Part shown: in pieces, positions 15,469-23,844 of the stretch
Layout: every line of letters starts with the position of its first letter
Numbering within the stretch: the stretch's first letter is position 1
Assembly: GCA_949288785.1 (NCBI GenBank)
Contig: CASELQ010000010.1
Location: 18,378 to 82,377 of the forward strand
Length of the DNA: 64,000 bases
Origin: an uncultured Eubacteriales bacterium
GTDB taxonomy: Bacteria > Bacillota > Clostridia > Christensenellales > Borkfalkiaceae
Reading direction: 5' to 3'
Program-made: the position numbers and the translations under genes
The notes under the pieces: generated by a model
Seen by the model: the letters and a program-made list of their open reading frames with translations, nothing else
What the model was told of the DNA's origin: nothing
Database searches by the model: none

Positions 15469-16662
15469 TCAATCTTCAATATCTTTAACCTCTTCAAGCA
15501 CCTCTTTTATTATATGCGCCGCACGGGAAAGCTGTTCCTCTTTATGGGTTGCCATATAACTCGTCCTCAAAAGGCTCTGCCCCTCCGGCACGGCGGGCGA
15601 CACGGTGGAATTTACGTAAACCCCGCGCTCGAACAGTTTTTTGCAGGCGGTAAACGTGCGCCTGTTGGTATATGTATATATGGGGATAATGGGGGTTATC
15701 CCGTCCTCGTGCATTATGGGCACGCCCTCTTTTATGAGCGCCTTACGCATAAACACGCTGAGGTCCGTAAGCCTTTGCACCCGCTCCGGCTCTCTTTTAA
15801 GAATTTTAAGCGCCGCCCGCGCGCAGGCTACCGAGGCGGGCGTCATACTGGCGCTGAATATAAAGGGGCGGGAAACGTGGCGCACGTATTCGCACACTTT
15901 TCTTTCCGCCGCCATATATCCGCCTAAACTCGCAAGCGACTTGGAAAAGGTGCCCATATAGATATCCACCTCTTTTTCCAGCCCGAAATATTCCGCCGTG
16001 CCCCTGCCGCGCGCGCCAAGCACGCCGAGTCCGTGCGAATCGTCTACCATCACCCTTGCGCCGTACTGCCGCGCAAGCCGCACTATCTCGGGAAGCTTGC
16101 ATATATCTCCGCCCATGGAAAAAACCCCGTCCGTAACTATGAGTATGCCCGCGCTTTCGGGCACCGAACGGAGTTTCTCCTCCAAATCCGCCATATCTGA
16201 ATGATTATACCGCACCATCTTGGCAAAGGAAAGGCGGGCGGCGTCGTATATGCTGGCGTGGTTTTCCCTGTCGCACATTATATAGTCCGTCCTCCCCGCG
16301 ACGGCGGAGATTATACCTAAATTACTCTGAAAACCCGTGGAAAAGGTTACCGCCGCCTCCTTGTCAAGAAAATCCGCAAGCTCTTCTTCGAGCAGAACGT
16401 GCTCTCTTAACGTGCCGTTTAAAAACCTGCTGCCCGAACATCCCGTACCGTATTCCTTTATTGCCGCCACGCCCGCCTCTATAACTTCCGGATGGGTGGT
16501 AAGCCCCAGATAGTTGTTGGAGCCTATCATTATTGTCTTTTTGCCCTCCATCACCACTTCCGGGCCCTGGCGGCTTTCCAGGCGGTGAAAATAGGGGTAT
16601 ATCCCGTCTCTCTTTACCTGTTCTATCCATTCGGTCTGTTCGCACTTTTTAAATAGATCCAT
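15469..16662 (-). CDS. PLP-dependent alpha-oxoamine synthase, serine palmitoyltransferase-like
   Basis: Members of this fold-type I PLP family condense an amino acid with an acyl-CoA (KAPA synthase, KBL, ALA synthase, serine palmitoyltransferase). The 397-residue protein has the PLP lysine K241 in GTFSKSLASLGG, ring-stacking H135 in ENHAS, and D207/H210 in VDDSHGLG. The N-terminal GIYPYFHRLES, YGTGCSGSRFLNGT and ITPIIPIYTY, with the ATHKEEQL end, match the Bacteroides-type serine palmitoyltransferases more closely than BioF or Kbl as I remember them. No biotin genes and no threonine dehydrogenase lie nearby, which agrees with a lipid role, but the substrate is not proven. GGGAGAG precedes the ATG. 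It stands alone. Confidence 0.85.
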   Translation of the reverse strand: MDLFKKCEQTEWIEQVKRDGIYPYFHRLESRQGPEVVMEGKKTIMIGSNNYLGLTTHPEVIEAGVAAIKEYGTGCSGSRFLNGTLREHVLLEEELADFLDKEAAVTFSTGFQSNLGIISAVAGRTDYIMCDRENHASIYDAARLSFAKMVRYNHSDMADLEEKLRSVPESAGILIVTDGVFSMGGDICKLPEIVRLARQYGARVMVDDSHGLGVLGARGRGTAEYFGLEKEVDIYMGTFSKSLASLGGYMAAERKVCEYVRHVSRPFIFSASMTPASVACARAALKILKREPERVQRLTDLSVFMRKALIKEGVPIMHEDGITPIIPIYTYTNRRTFTACKKLFERGVYVNSTVSPAVPEGQSLLRTSYMATHKEEQLSRAAHIIKEVLEEVKDIED

Positions 16663-16731
16663 TTGCTCTCTCCCTTGAAAGATGAGTATATTATATAATT
16701 TTTCCGGGAGAAAGGCAAACGATTTACGGGG

Positions 16732-17427
16732 TCATTCCCCCTGCGAGCCGCCCCGCCTTGCTCGTTGAACGCGAAAATATCCCGCGGCGGTATTGCGGCT
16801 TTTATACAGCATCTCCGCGCGGAGGGCGGAAACTTCCGCTTCCAGCGCGGCGACCCGCGCCCTCAAAAATTTGTTTTCCCGCTGTTTTTTGGCGGCTATC
16901 CTGCTTATAAGCCCGTTTATCTCCCTTTTTACGCGGGCAAACTGTACTTCCGATACCATTCCGCTTACGTCCTGCCCGCGCGCCGTTATATCCTTTACGC
17001 CCGCCTTTTCGCATGCGGCGAGCACCCTTTCGGGATCCTTTTTCATTATGCCGCGGAATTTGTTCTGATACCTTAACGCCGTCTTTCCGTTGCCGCCCGC
17101 AAGTTCCATTATAACGCTGCGTACCGATTTTCCCGCCTTTTTGCCTTCCGCCACCTTTTCGATGAGCATGTCTTCCTCTTCCTTTTTAAAAGGTTCCGTC
17201 CTCATTACCTCGGGCGCGCCGCCGCTGAAAAAGCGGGCGCGGAACTCCTCGTCGGATTTGGCGCGTTTCTGGACGGCGTAATACAGGTTTCTCGCCGTGC
17301 CGGCGGACTTGCCCGTCTTTTCCGAAAAACGCGTAAAAACCGCGGTAAGCGACTCTCCTTTCCGATCCTTTAATATCTCGCATAAAAGCGCCGCGTCAGA
17401 TAATTTAAATCCGTATAACTCTTTCAT
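16732..17427 (-). CDS. Putative Myb/SANT-like DNA-binding protein with coiled coil
   Basis: A 231-residue basic, all-helical protein that I do not recognise with certainty. Residues 8-60 (LSDAALLCEILKDRKGESLTAVF...GTARNLYYAV) and 78-130 (FKKEEEDMLIEKVAEGKKAGKSVRSVIMEL, then TALRYQNKFR) look like two helical Myb/SANT-type DNA-binding modules, as in RsfA-like prespore regulators. Residues 170-215 form a coiled coil (KREINGLISRIAAKKQRENKFLRARVAALEAEVSAL). The ribosome site AAGGAGGGG is strong. It is divergent from the gene at 17501. A role in gene regulation, perhaps during sporulation, is inference. Confidence 0.6.
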   Translation of the reverse strand: MKELYGFKLSDAALLCEILKDRKGESLTAVFTRFSEKTGKSAGTARNLYYAVQKRAKSDEEFRARFFSGGAPEVMRTEPFKKEEEDMLIEKVAEGKKAGKSVRSVIMELAGGNGKTALRYQNKFRGIMKKDPERVLAACEKAGVKDITARGQDVSGMVSEVQFARVKREINGLISRIAAKKQRENKFLRARVAALEAEVSALRAEMLYKSRNTAAGYFRVQRARRGGSQGE

Positions 17428-17459
17428 AGCCCCTCCTTGTTTTGGCTTTTACACGGTTA

Positions 17460-17487
17460 TTGACATAATAACGTAAAATTATACATA
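17460..17487 (+). promoter_or_regulatory. Candidate promoter giving a near-leaderless mRNA
   Basis: TTGACA (17460-17465), 16 bases, TACATA (17482-17487). The predicted start of transcription falls within about 7 bases of the ATG at 17501, which has no Shine-Dalgarno sequence. Confidence 0.45.
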
Positions 17488-17500
17488 CTTTTTTTATATA

Positions 17501-18460
17501 ATGTATTATTATTTTTCATGCGACTACCCCGCCGCGCTTAAACTTAACGGCATATATATGGGCATTATAACGGACACGGTAAAATACTGCAAAGCCGACC
17601 CCGCCGCGCCGCCGCTTGCCGAAATACTGCCACTCGGAGCGGACGGAGCGGCGCCGCTCGCCTTTTTGCCGGACGATAATTTTTTAAACTCACCGCCTGA
17701 TAATATGAGCGTTACAGACCTTAAAGGGGGATATTTTTTCAGGCTTAAAAGGCGGTGCACCGCAGGGGGTTTTTCGGTTATCGCCCAGGAAAGATATCCC
17801 GACCTTTTAGTTACGGTATTCAACGAGAACGGCGCCAAACTTTCCATTGAGACAAGGGCGGACTTTTATGCCGAAAGCCTGGAATTTCCGATAATATCCG
17901 CCGCTTTTGAAAGGTTTAATTTAAAAGGGGAAGAATTTCTTGCGGTAAACGCAGCCGCCTCGGAAGAGGAAGGCACACTGCTTTTTATCTACCGCACGGG
18001 GCAGAAAACCGAAAAGCTGCTGGCGCTTGGCGTGCAGAGTTTTAACGCGGAAAACGGGCTTACCACCGTGCGGCACATTAAGGATATGGCAAAGCATACC
18101 GTAACTTCCGTATGGGATTTTGACGGGACAAAACTTTACGAAAAAGAAAAAACGGTTACTTCAAACCCTGACTTTTCACCTGAAAAACTGCCCGAAAAAC
18201 TGCTGCCTTACGCCTTTTGCGAGGAGTTTTTGTGCGGCGGAGATATTTCGGGCTATCTCGGCGAAGATATTTTGAAAAACGCCGATAAACTCGGCGGGTA
18301 TCTCGGCGGCTTTATAGGCGTTATGCCCCCGCCGCGCTTTCGAAAAGAGGACGAAGTGGGGCTTATTTACCCGCGCGGCAAAAACGTGTATGAAGTAAAA
18401 TACGCCGTCTTTACCCTGTCCTCCCGCAAAATAGTAAACCTGCGCATACAGGACTCCTGA
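17501..18460 (+). CDS. Conserved hypothetical protein, soluble, beta-rich
   Basis: A 319-residue protein that I do not recognise by function. It begins MYYYFSCDYPAALKLNGIYMG, continues with alternating strands (GGYFFRLKRRC, LLVTVFNENGAKLSIET) and ends in a region rich in Leu and Gly (GGYLGGFIGVMPPPRF). It has no signal peptide, membrane helix or recognised catalytic motif. Sequences beginning this way seem to be a lineage-specific family of Clostridia, from memory. It is divergent from the Myb-like gene and has no ribosome site, so its translation may be leaderless. Confidence that it is a real gene is high because of length and codon use. Confidence 0.75.
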   Translation: MYYYFSCDYPAALKLNGIYMGIITDTVKYCKADPAAPPLAEILPLGADGAAPLAFLPDDNFLNSPPDNMSVTDLKGGYFFRLKRRCTAGGFSVIAQERYPDLLVTVFNENGAKLSIETRADFYAESLEFPIISAAFERFNLKGEEFLAVNAAASEEEGTLLFIYRTGQKTEKLLALGVQSFNAENGLTTVRHIKDMAKHTVTSVWDFDGTKLYEKEKTVTSNPDFSPEKLPEKLLPYAFCEEFLCGGDISGYLGEDILKNADKLGGYLGGFIGVMPPPRFRKEDEVGLIYPRGKNVYEVKYAVFTLSSRKIVNLRIQDS

Positions 18461-18621
18461 CATTCTTTGCACTTCCCGCCATGCCGCAACGGGCGCTCAT
18501 TTGTCTTGCCGCGCATTGCCCCGGCCGCAGCCCTTGGCATGCCTTGTCCTTCTTTACCCCGTCGTCCCCGTAATGCTTGCCCGTCTTGGCGGACTGTGCC
18601 GCCGTAACATTTAAAAAGTTC

Positions 18622-18648
18622 CCGCCCTGCCGGTATCCGGCAGGGCGG
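18622..18648. terminator. GC-rich hairpin between convergent genes
   Basis: 12-bp stem CCGCCCTGCCGG / CCGGCAGGGCGG with a 3-base loop, between the plus-strand gene ending at 18460 and fucO ending at 18728. The rest of this gap shows no gene. Confidence 0.6.
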
Positions 18649-18727
18649 CTGAAATTGATTTAAAACTGTTTATAGTTCCAAAAACAAGCCTTGTAATAAA
18701 TCAGTTTATTTAAAACCGGGCTTTTAA

Positions 18728-19903
18728 TCAATAAGCGGTCTTATAGATTTCAAGTATCTCCTCAACGCTGGTCTTTCTGGGGTTGCCGCCGGTGCAGGGG
18801 TCTATAAACGCGTCCTTAGAAAGCTGAACAAGGTCGCTTTCCTTTATGAGAACTTCTCCCGTCGCCCTGTTTTTAAGTTCCTTTATGGTCTTGGGGATAT
18901 TCACGTCCTCGGCGAGTTTTTTGACTGCCGCAATAGCCGCGTCCGCCGCCTGCTCTTCGCTCATGCCCTTTATATCCACGCCCATGGCGCGCGCTATGTC
19001 GCCGTATTTTTTGAGCGCCGCGCATTTATTGTATTCCATAACGTAAGGCAAAAGCAGTGCGTTTGCCACGCCGTGAGGCACGTCGAACCGCGCGCCGAGG
19101 GGGTGCGCCATGGAGTGCACTATCCCAAGCCCCACGTTGGAGAACGCCATGCCCGCCACGTAAGAGCCGTAAGCCATGCCTTCCCTTGCGGCGGCGTTGT
19201 TTCCGTCCGCCACGGCAGCCCTTAAATTTTCGGCTATGAACTTTATGCTGTTCCAGCACAACAGGTCGGAAATGGGGTTTGCGCCCGGGGTGATATATCC
19301 CTCTATCGCGTGGGTGAGCGCGTCCATACCCGTGGATGCGGTAAGCCCTTTGGGCATGCTCATCATCATCTCCGCGTCGTTAAACGCTATCATGGGGATA
19401 TCGTTGGGGTCCACGCACACGAGCTTTCTGCCCGCCTCTTCATCGGTAATAACGTAGTTTATGGTAACCTCCGCCGCCGTGCCGCTGGTGGTTGCAAAGC
19501 ATATGGTGGGGAAAGCCTTGTTCTTGGTGTTTGCCGTGCCCTCTAAACTCTTAACGTCCGCAAACGAGGGGTTGGTGGCTATAACGCCCACCGCCTTTGC
19601 GGTATCTATGCAGCTGCCGCCGCCTATCGCTATAATAACGTCCGGCGCGTAATCGTTAAACGCCTTCATAGCCGCCTTTACGTTTGCAATGGTGGGGTTT
19701 GCCTTTACGTCCGAAAAAATGGTGTAGGTTACCCCTGCGCCGTCCAGAACGTCGGTAACCATCTTGACCACGCCGAACTTTACAAGGTCCCCGTCGGATA
19801 CTATGAACGCCTTTTTCATATCGCGCTTATTCAGTTCCGCCACAACTTCTTTTCTGCAGCCTGCTCCGAAATAACTTGTTTCGTTCAAAACCATTCTTGC
19901 CAT
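18728..19903 (-). CDS. fucO: Iron-dependent alcohol dehydrogenase, lactaldehyde reductase type
   Basis: Reduces L-lactaldehyde to 1,2-propanediol with NADH (or acts on related short alcohols), in the cytoplasm. The 391-residue protein follows Escherichia coli FucO throughout: RMVLNETSYFGAG at the start, NAD-binding GGGSCIDTAKA (residues 95-105), TTSGTAAEVTINYVITDEE, and the metal ligands in ALTHAIEGY, IVHSMAHPLGARF and PHGVANALL. It ends DPCTGGNPRKTSVEEI. No fucose or rhamnose genes are nearby, so a general fermentative role is equally possible. Promoter TTGACA-N17-TAAATT with AAGGAG before the ATG. Confidence 0.9.
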   Translation of the reverse strand: MARMVLNETSYFGAGCRKEVVAELNKRDMKKAFIVSDGDLVKFGVVKMVTDVLDGAGVTYTIFSDVKANPTIANVKAAMKAFNDYAPDVIIAIGGGSCIDTAKAVGVIATNPSFADVKSLEGTANTKNKAFPTICFATTSGTAAEVTINYVITDEEAGRKLVCVDPNDIPMIAFNDAEMMMSMPKGLTASTGMDALTHAIEGYITPGANPISDLLCWNSIKFIAENLRAAVADGNNAAAREGMAYGSYVAGMAFSNVGLGIVHSMAHPLGARFDVPHGVANALLLPYVMEYNKCAALKKYGDIARAMGVDIKGMSEEQAADAAIAAVKKLAEDVNIPKTIKELKNRATGEVLIKESDLVQLSKDAFIDPCTGGNPRKTSVEEILEIYKTAY

Positions 19904-19993
19904 AAGATTTTTCTCCTTTGCGGAATTCCCGCCAAGTAAAATTTACCATTATACGGTAATTTTGTCAACCGTTTTATTAAAAATACGCATAAA

Positions 19994-20009
19994 ACGTATG
20001 CGCATACGC
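19994..20009. repeat. Intergenic palindrome, ACGTATGCGCATACGT family, copy 1
   Basis: ACGTATGCGCATACGC, a 14-bp perfect palindrome with one mismatch at the edge, between the fucO promoter and the end of engB. Related copies lie near 31897, 33383 and 42986. Confidence 0.6.
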
Positions 20010-20038
20010 ATGATTTATTTAAAAAGTTTGCCGAATTT

Positions 20039-20620
20039 TTATTCAGCAGCAATCATACGCTCAATTTCGGCAAGTATTTCTTCCCTGCCCGCGCCCGTAA
20101 CCGCCGAGGCGGCCATCACGTTGCCGACCCCCACTTTAAGTTCCGCCGCCAACGCGGCAATTGCGGGCTTTACCCGCGTTTTGGGAAGTTTATCCGCCTT
20201 GGTGGCGATTAAAGTAAAGGGCACCGCGTAATGATATAAATAATTTACAAGCGTTTTATCGTCCTCCGTAGGGGGGTGGCGTATGTCTATGAGGGACAGC
20301 AAAAGGGTTATTTTATGCTCGGCAAAAAAACTGTCCGTAAGCCGCGCCCAGGCAAGTTTTTCATCTTTACTTACCCGCGCAAAGCCGTACCCCGGAAGGT
20401 CTGCAAGCACAAAATCCCCGAAATCGAAATAGTTTACAAGCCGCGTGCGGCCGGGAGTTACCGAGGTGCGGGCAAGTTTACGGTTGTTTGCAAGCATGTT
20501 TATAAGGGATGACTTGCCCACGTTGGATTTTCCCGCCACCGCAACAAGCGGTTTGGGGGTAATATAAAACCCGTCTTTTGCCGCCGCGCTCTTTATGAAT
20601 ACAGGATTTTTTATTTTCAT
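20039..20620 (-). CDS. engB: Ribosome biogenesis GTPase YsxC/EngB
   Basis: An essential GTPase that acts in assembly of the 50S ribosomal subunit. The 193-residue protein has the G1 loop GKSNVGKSS (residues 30-38), the G2 threonine in TSVTPGRTRLVNYF, G3 DLPGYGFARVS, G4 TKADKL and G5 SAVTGAG. Length and order match the YihA/YsxC family. Its ATG overlaps the lon stop codon (ATGA), so it is the last gene of the uvrC-HAD-lon-engB operon and is translationally coupled to lon, the same lon-ysxC order as in Bacillus. Confidence 0.96.
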   Translation of the reverse strand: MKIKNPVFIKSAAAKDGFYITPKPLVAVAGKSNVGKSSLINMLANNRKLARTSVTPGRTRLVNYFDFGDFVLADLPGYGFARVSKDEKLAWARLTDSFFAEHKITLLLSLIDIRHPPTEDDKTLVNYLYHYAVPFTLIATKADKLPKTRVKPAIAALAAELKVGVGNVMAASAVTGAGREEILAEIERMIAAE

Positions 20621-23016
20621 AGTCCCTCCATAGCCGCCTTGAAAACTTCGCCCACTTCGCCCGCGGTGATAAAGCGCACTTTTTCCTTTACTTCCGCGGG
20701 GATGTCCGCAAGGTCCTTTGCGTTGGCTTTGGGTATGATCACGGTATTTATTCCCCGCCTGTAAGCGGCAAGCGCCTTTTCTTTAAGCCCGCCTATGGCA
20801 AGCACCTTGCCGCGCAAAGTTATTTCCCCCGTCATTGCCACGCCGCGGCGCACGGGCAGCCCCGTGAACGCCGAAAGAATGGCAGTCGCCATGGTAATTC
20901 CCGCGGAAGGCCCGTCCTTGGGGGTTGCCCCCTCGGGAACGTGAATGTGTATATCGGTAGTTTCAAACCGCGCCTCGTCTATCCCGTAACTCTCGGAGTG
21001 AGAACGAATGTAACTTATTGCGGCGCGGGCGGATTCTTTCATCACGTCCCCAAGTTTCCCGGTAAGAAGTATTTCGCCCTTGCCGCGCATGAGCCCCACC
21101 TCTATGGTGAGAGTGGTGCCGCCCACGCTCGTCCAGGCAAGCCCGGTGCAGGCGCCCACCTGGTCGGCATCCGCCACCTCGTCCGAAAGCCGCCGCCTTA
21201 CTCCCAAATATGTGCTCACGTCCTCTTTGCATACTTTCTGTTTTCTTATGCGCGGATGCTCCGCCACTTTTACCGCTATCTTTCTTATAACGGCGCCAAG
21301 CTGCCGCTCTAAGTTTCTCACCCCCGCCTCCATGGTGTAACCCTCTATTATCTCGGTTATCGCCTCGTCGGTTATCTCGGCTTTTTTCTCGGATATGCCG
21401 TTTTCTTTTAACTGTTTGGGGATAAGGTACTGCCTTGCTATCTGCAATTTTTCCTCGTCCGTATACCCGTTCAGCTCTATTATCTCCATGCGGTCCAACA
21501 GCGGATACGGTATGGTTTCCACCGTGTTTGCGGTGGTTATGAACATCACCGAGGAGAGGTCGAACGGGATTTCAAGGTACCTGTCCCTGAAAGTGCCGTT
21601 CTGCTCGGGGTCCAGAACTTCTAAAAGCGCGCTGGCGGGGTCTCCGTGAATGTCCGAGGAGAGTTTGTCTATCTCGTCCAGCAAAAATACGGGGTTACAC
21701 GTGCCCGCCGATTTAAGCCCGTAAATTATTCTGCCCGGCATTGCGCCCACGTAAGTTTTTCTGTGCCCGCGGATCTCCGCCTCGTCCTTAAGCCCGCCAA
21801 GGCTCATCCGCACGAACTTTCTGCCGAGCGCGCGGGCAATGGACGTGGCTACCGAAGTCTTGCCCACCCCGGGCGGCCCCACGAAACACAGTATGGGACC
21901 TTTTATCCTGCCCGTCAGTTGCAGTACGGCAAGATATTCCACTATCCGCTCTTTCACCTTTTCTAAGCCGAAATGGTCGGCGTCCAGTATCGCCTTGGCC
22001 TCCGAAAGGTTCTCCCTGTCCTTGGTGTATACGCCGAAAGGCATGTCAAGTATCCAGTCTATATAATTAAGTATCACCGAATATTCGGGCGAGGAAGGGT
22101 TTATCCTGTCCAGCCGGGCAAGTTCTTTTAACGCCTTTTCCCGCGCGTACTCCGGCATATCCTTTTCCATAATGCGGCGGCGCAGCCCGTCCCCCTCTTC
22201 GGGGTCGTCTCCCAGTTCCGAATGTATCGCCTTTAACTGCTCTCTTAAATAAAATTCCTTCTGGCTCTTGTCAATACTGCCGCGCACCTTTCCCGCAATC
22301 TTTTTTTCTATCTTCAAAATTTCAAGTTCGGTGCGGAAAAGTTCGGTGAACATGATAAGTCTTGCCGAGGTTTTGTCCTCCGAAATCATGCTCTGCGCCT
22401 TGTCTTCCCTTAAATTTATGACCGACATAGCGTTATCCATAAAGGCGTTCGGTTCGGCAACTCCCTCTATGGTCTCCAGCATCTCTTTTCCTATGCGGTT
22501 ATCGAACAGCGCAAACTCGTAAAACGCCTTTTTGGCAAGGCGGAAATACGCCTCCTTTTCGGTGCCTTCAAGGTCGTCCGCATAAGGGGCGCGGCGCACC
22601 GTGGCGGAAAAATACCCCTCCGAAGCGCCGAACGAAACGATTTTCGCGCGCGATACCGCTTCCGCCGTTACTTTCATGCCGCCGGCGGGCAGTTTCATTA
22701 TCTGCTTTACGCGCGCTATTACGCCCGTTTTTAAGATGTCGCCTTTCTTGGGCGTATCGGTGAGCATGCTCTTTTGCGCCGCAATGAACAGTTCTCCGCG
22801 CGCGGCGTTCATTGCGTTTACCGAAACGGGGCGCGCCACGTCGAAATTGAGTATTGTGCCCGGGAACAGCACCTTCCCGCGGAGCGCCAGCACGGGCAGC
22901 ACCTTTTCTTCCGCAGGGGCGGGCACGGGCGGCGCCGCATCGGGAACCGCTTTACTGTTTTGTTCGGCCGCGCCGGTATTTTCTTCGGCGGTATTTTCTT
23001 TTCTCATCTCTTCCAT
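20617..23016 (-). CDS. lon: ATP-dependent protease La (Lon)
   Basis: Degrades misfolded and regulatory proteins in the cytoplasm. The 799-residue protein has an N-terminal substrate domain after an acidic, Ala/Pro-rich extension of about 37 residues, a coiled-coil region near 240-300, the AAA+ module with Walker [10 protein letters not shown] (380-388) and Walker [11 protein letters not shown], and a C-terminal protease domain with catalytic Ser in DGPSAGITM and Lys in [10 protein letters not shown]. The N-terminal extension is longer than usual for Lon. It is preceded by the HAD gene (21 bases) and overlaps engB by 4 bases. Confidence 0.97.
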   Translation of the reverse strand: MEEMRKENTAEENTGAAEQNSKAVPDAAPPVPAPAEEKVLPVLALRGKVLFPGTILNFDVARPVSVNAMNAARGELFIAAQKSMLTDTPKKGDILKTGVIARVKQIMKLPAGGMKVTAEAVSRAKIVSFGASEGYFSATVRRAPYADDLEGTEKEAYFRLAKKAFYEFALFDNRIGKEMLETIEGVAEPNAFMDNAMSVINLREDKAQSMISEDKTSARLIMFTELFRTELEILKIEKKIAGKVRGSIDKSQKEFYLREQLKAIHSELGDDPEEGDGLRRRIMEKDMPEYAREKALKELARLDRINPSSPEYSVILNYIDWILDMPFGVYTKDRENLSEAKAILDADHFGLEKVKERIVEYLAVLQLTGRIKGPILCFVGPPGVGKTSVATSIARALGRKFVRMSLGGLKDEAEIRGHRKTYVGAMPGRIIYGLKSAGTCNPVFLLDEIDKLSSDIHGDPASALLEVLDPEQNGTFRDRYLEIPFDLSSVMFITTANTVETIPYPLLDRMEIIELNGYTDEEKLQIARQYLIPKQLKENGISEKKAEITDEAITEIIEGYTMEAGVRNLERQLGAVIRKIAVKVAEHPRIRKQKVCKEDVSTYLGVRRRLSDEVADADQVGACTGLAWTSVGGTTLTIEVGLMRGKGEILLTGKLGDVMKESARAAISYIRSHSESYGIDEARFETTDIHIHVPEGATPKDGPSAGITMATAILSAFTGLPVRRGVAMTGEITLRGKVLAIGGLKEKALAAYRRGINTVIIPKANAKDLADIPAEVKEKVRFITAGEVGEVFKAAMEGL

Positions 23017-23037
23017 AATTTCACCTTATAAAGGGGT

Positions 23038-23844
23038 TTACAGGCAGTATTTTTTTAAGAGGTACTCAACCGGCCGGTCTTTATACGGCACGGTTATCTC
23101 CTTTGCAACCGCTTTAAGCTCCTCCCTTGCGTCCCCCACGGCAACGCCGTGCCAGGGGCCGCTCAGCAATTCTATGTCGTTAGTGGAATCTCCCACCGCT
23201 ATCACGCTGTCATAGGGCACGCCGTAATGCTTTGCCAGAAACTCCACCGAAAACTTTTTGTCGCACTCGCGGGAAACGATTTCCACAAACATGGGCGCGC
23301 CGTTGTTTATTGCAAGTTTATCCTTATAAATGCCGTTGAGTTCCGCGGTGAGCTTGTCCGCAAGAGGGCGCTCGCAAATGCCGCCCACTTTAAGCACCTT
23401 TTTCTTTTTCCGCCGGATGTACTCCGAGAGTTTGCCCACGCACACCCCTTTCACCCGGCACGCCTGCTGATAATAATCGGTGTAGGGCGAGGGCTTTTCT
23501 ATGTGCATAACGTCGTCTATATCGGCAAGCACTGCAACGTTCTGCCGCCCTTCCAAAAACTCCGCCGCCTCGGCGGCAAGTTCGTAATCTATACCGCCGG
23601 AAAACACGGCTTTTCCCGTTTCAATGTCGTTTATCATTGCGCCCTGATAGGATATCACCAGCCCTTTTATGCCGTATTGCAGGCAGATGGGGCGTATGGA
23701 GGCGAACATCCTGCCCGTACATATGGCAAATATGCCGCCCTTTTTCTGATATTCTTTTACCGCTTCAACCGTTTCCGGCTCTATCACGTCCGGCGCTTTG
23801 CCCAAAGTCCCGTCAAAATCGCTTACGAAAAGTCTGTATTTCAT
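23038..23844 (-). CDS. HAD-superfamily phosphatase, Cof type
   Basis: A 268-residue Cof/YidA-type HAD hydrolase, which usually dephosphorylates sugar phosphates or flavin/pyridoxal precursors. Motif I DFDGTLG is at residues 9-15, motif II Thr in ICTGRM near residue 41, motif III Lys near LAINNGAP, and motif IV GDSTNDIELL near residue 221. The C2 cap domain lies between motifs II and III. The individual substrate cannot be read from sequence. Its start overlaps the uvrC stop codon by 4 bases and lon follows, so it is an operon member. Confidence 0.92.
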   Translation of the reverse strand: MKYRLFVSDFDGTLGKAPDVIEPETVEAVKEYQKKGGIFAICTGRMFASIRPICLQYGIKGLVISYQGAMINDIETGKAVFSGGIDYELAAEAAEFLEGRQNVAVLADIDDVMHIEKPSPYTDYYQQACRVKGVCVGKLSEYIRRKKKKVLKVGGICERPLADKLTAELNGIYKDKLAINNGAPMFVEIVSRECDKKFSVEFLAKHYGVPYDSVIAVGDSTNDIELLSGPWHGVAVGDAREELKAVAKEITVPYKDRPVEYLLKKYCL

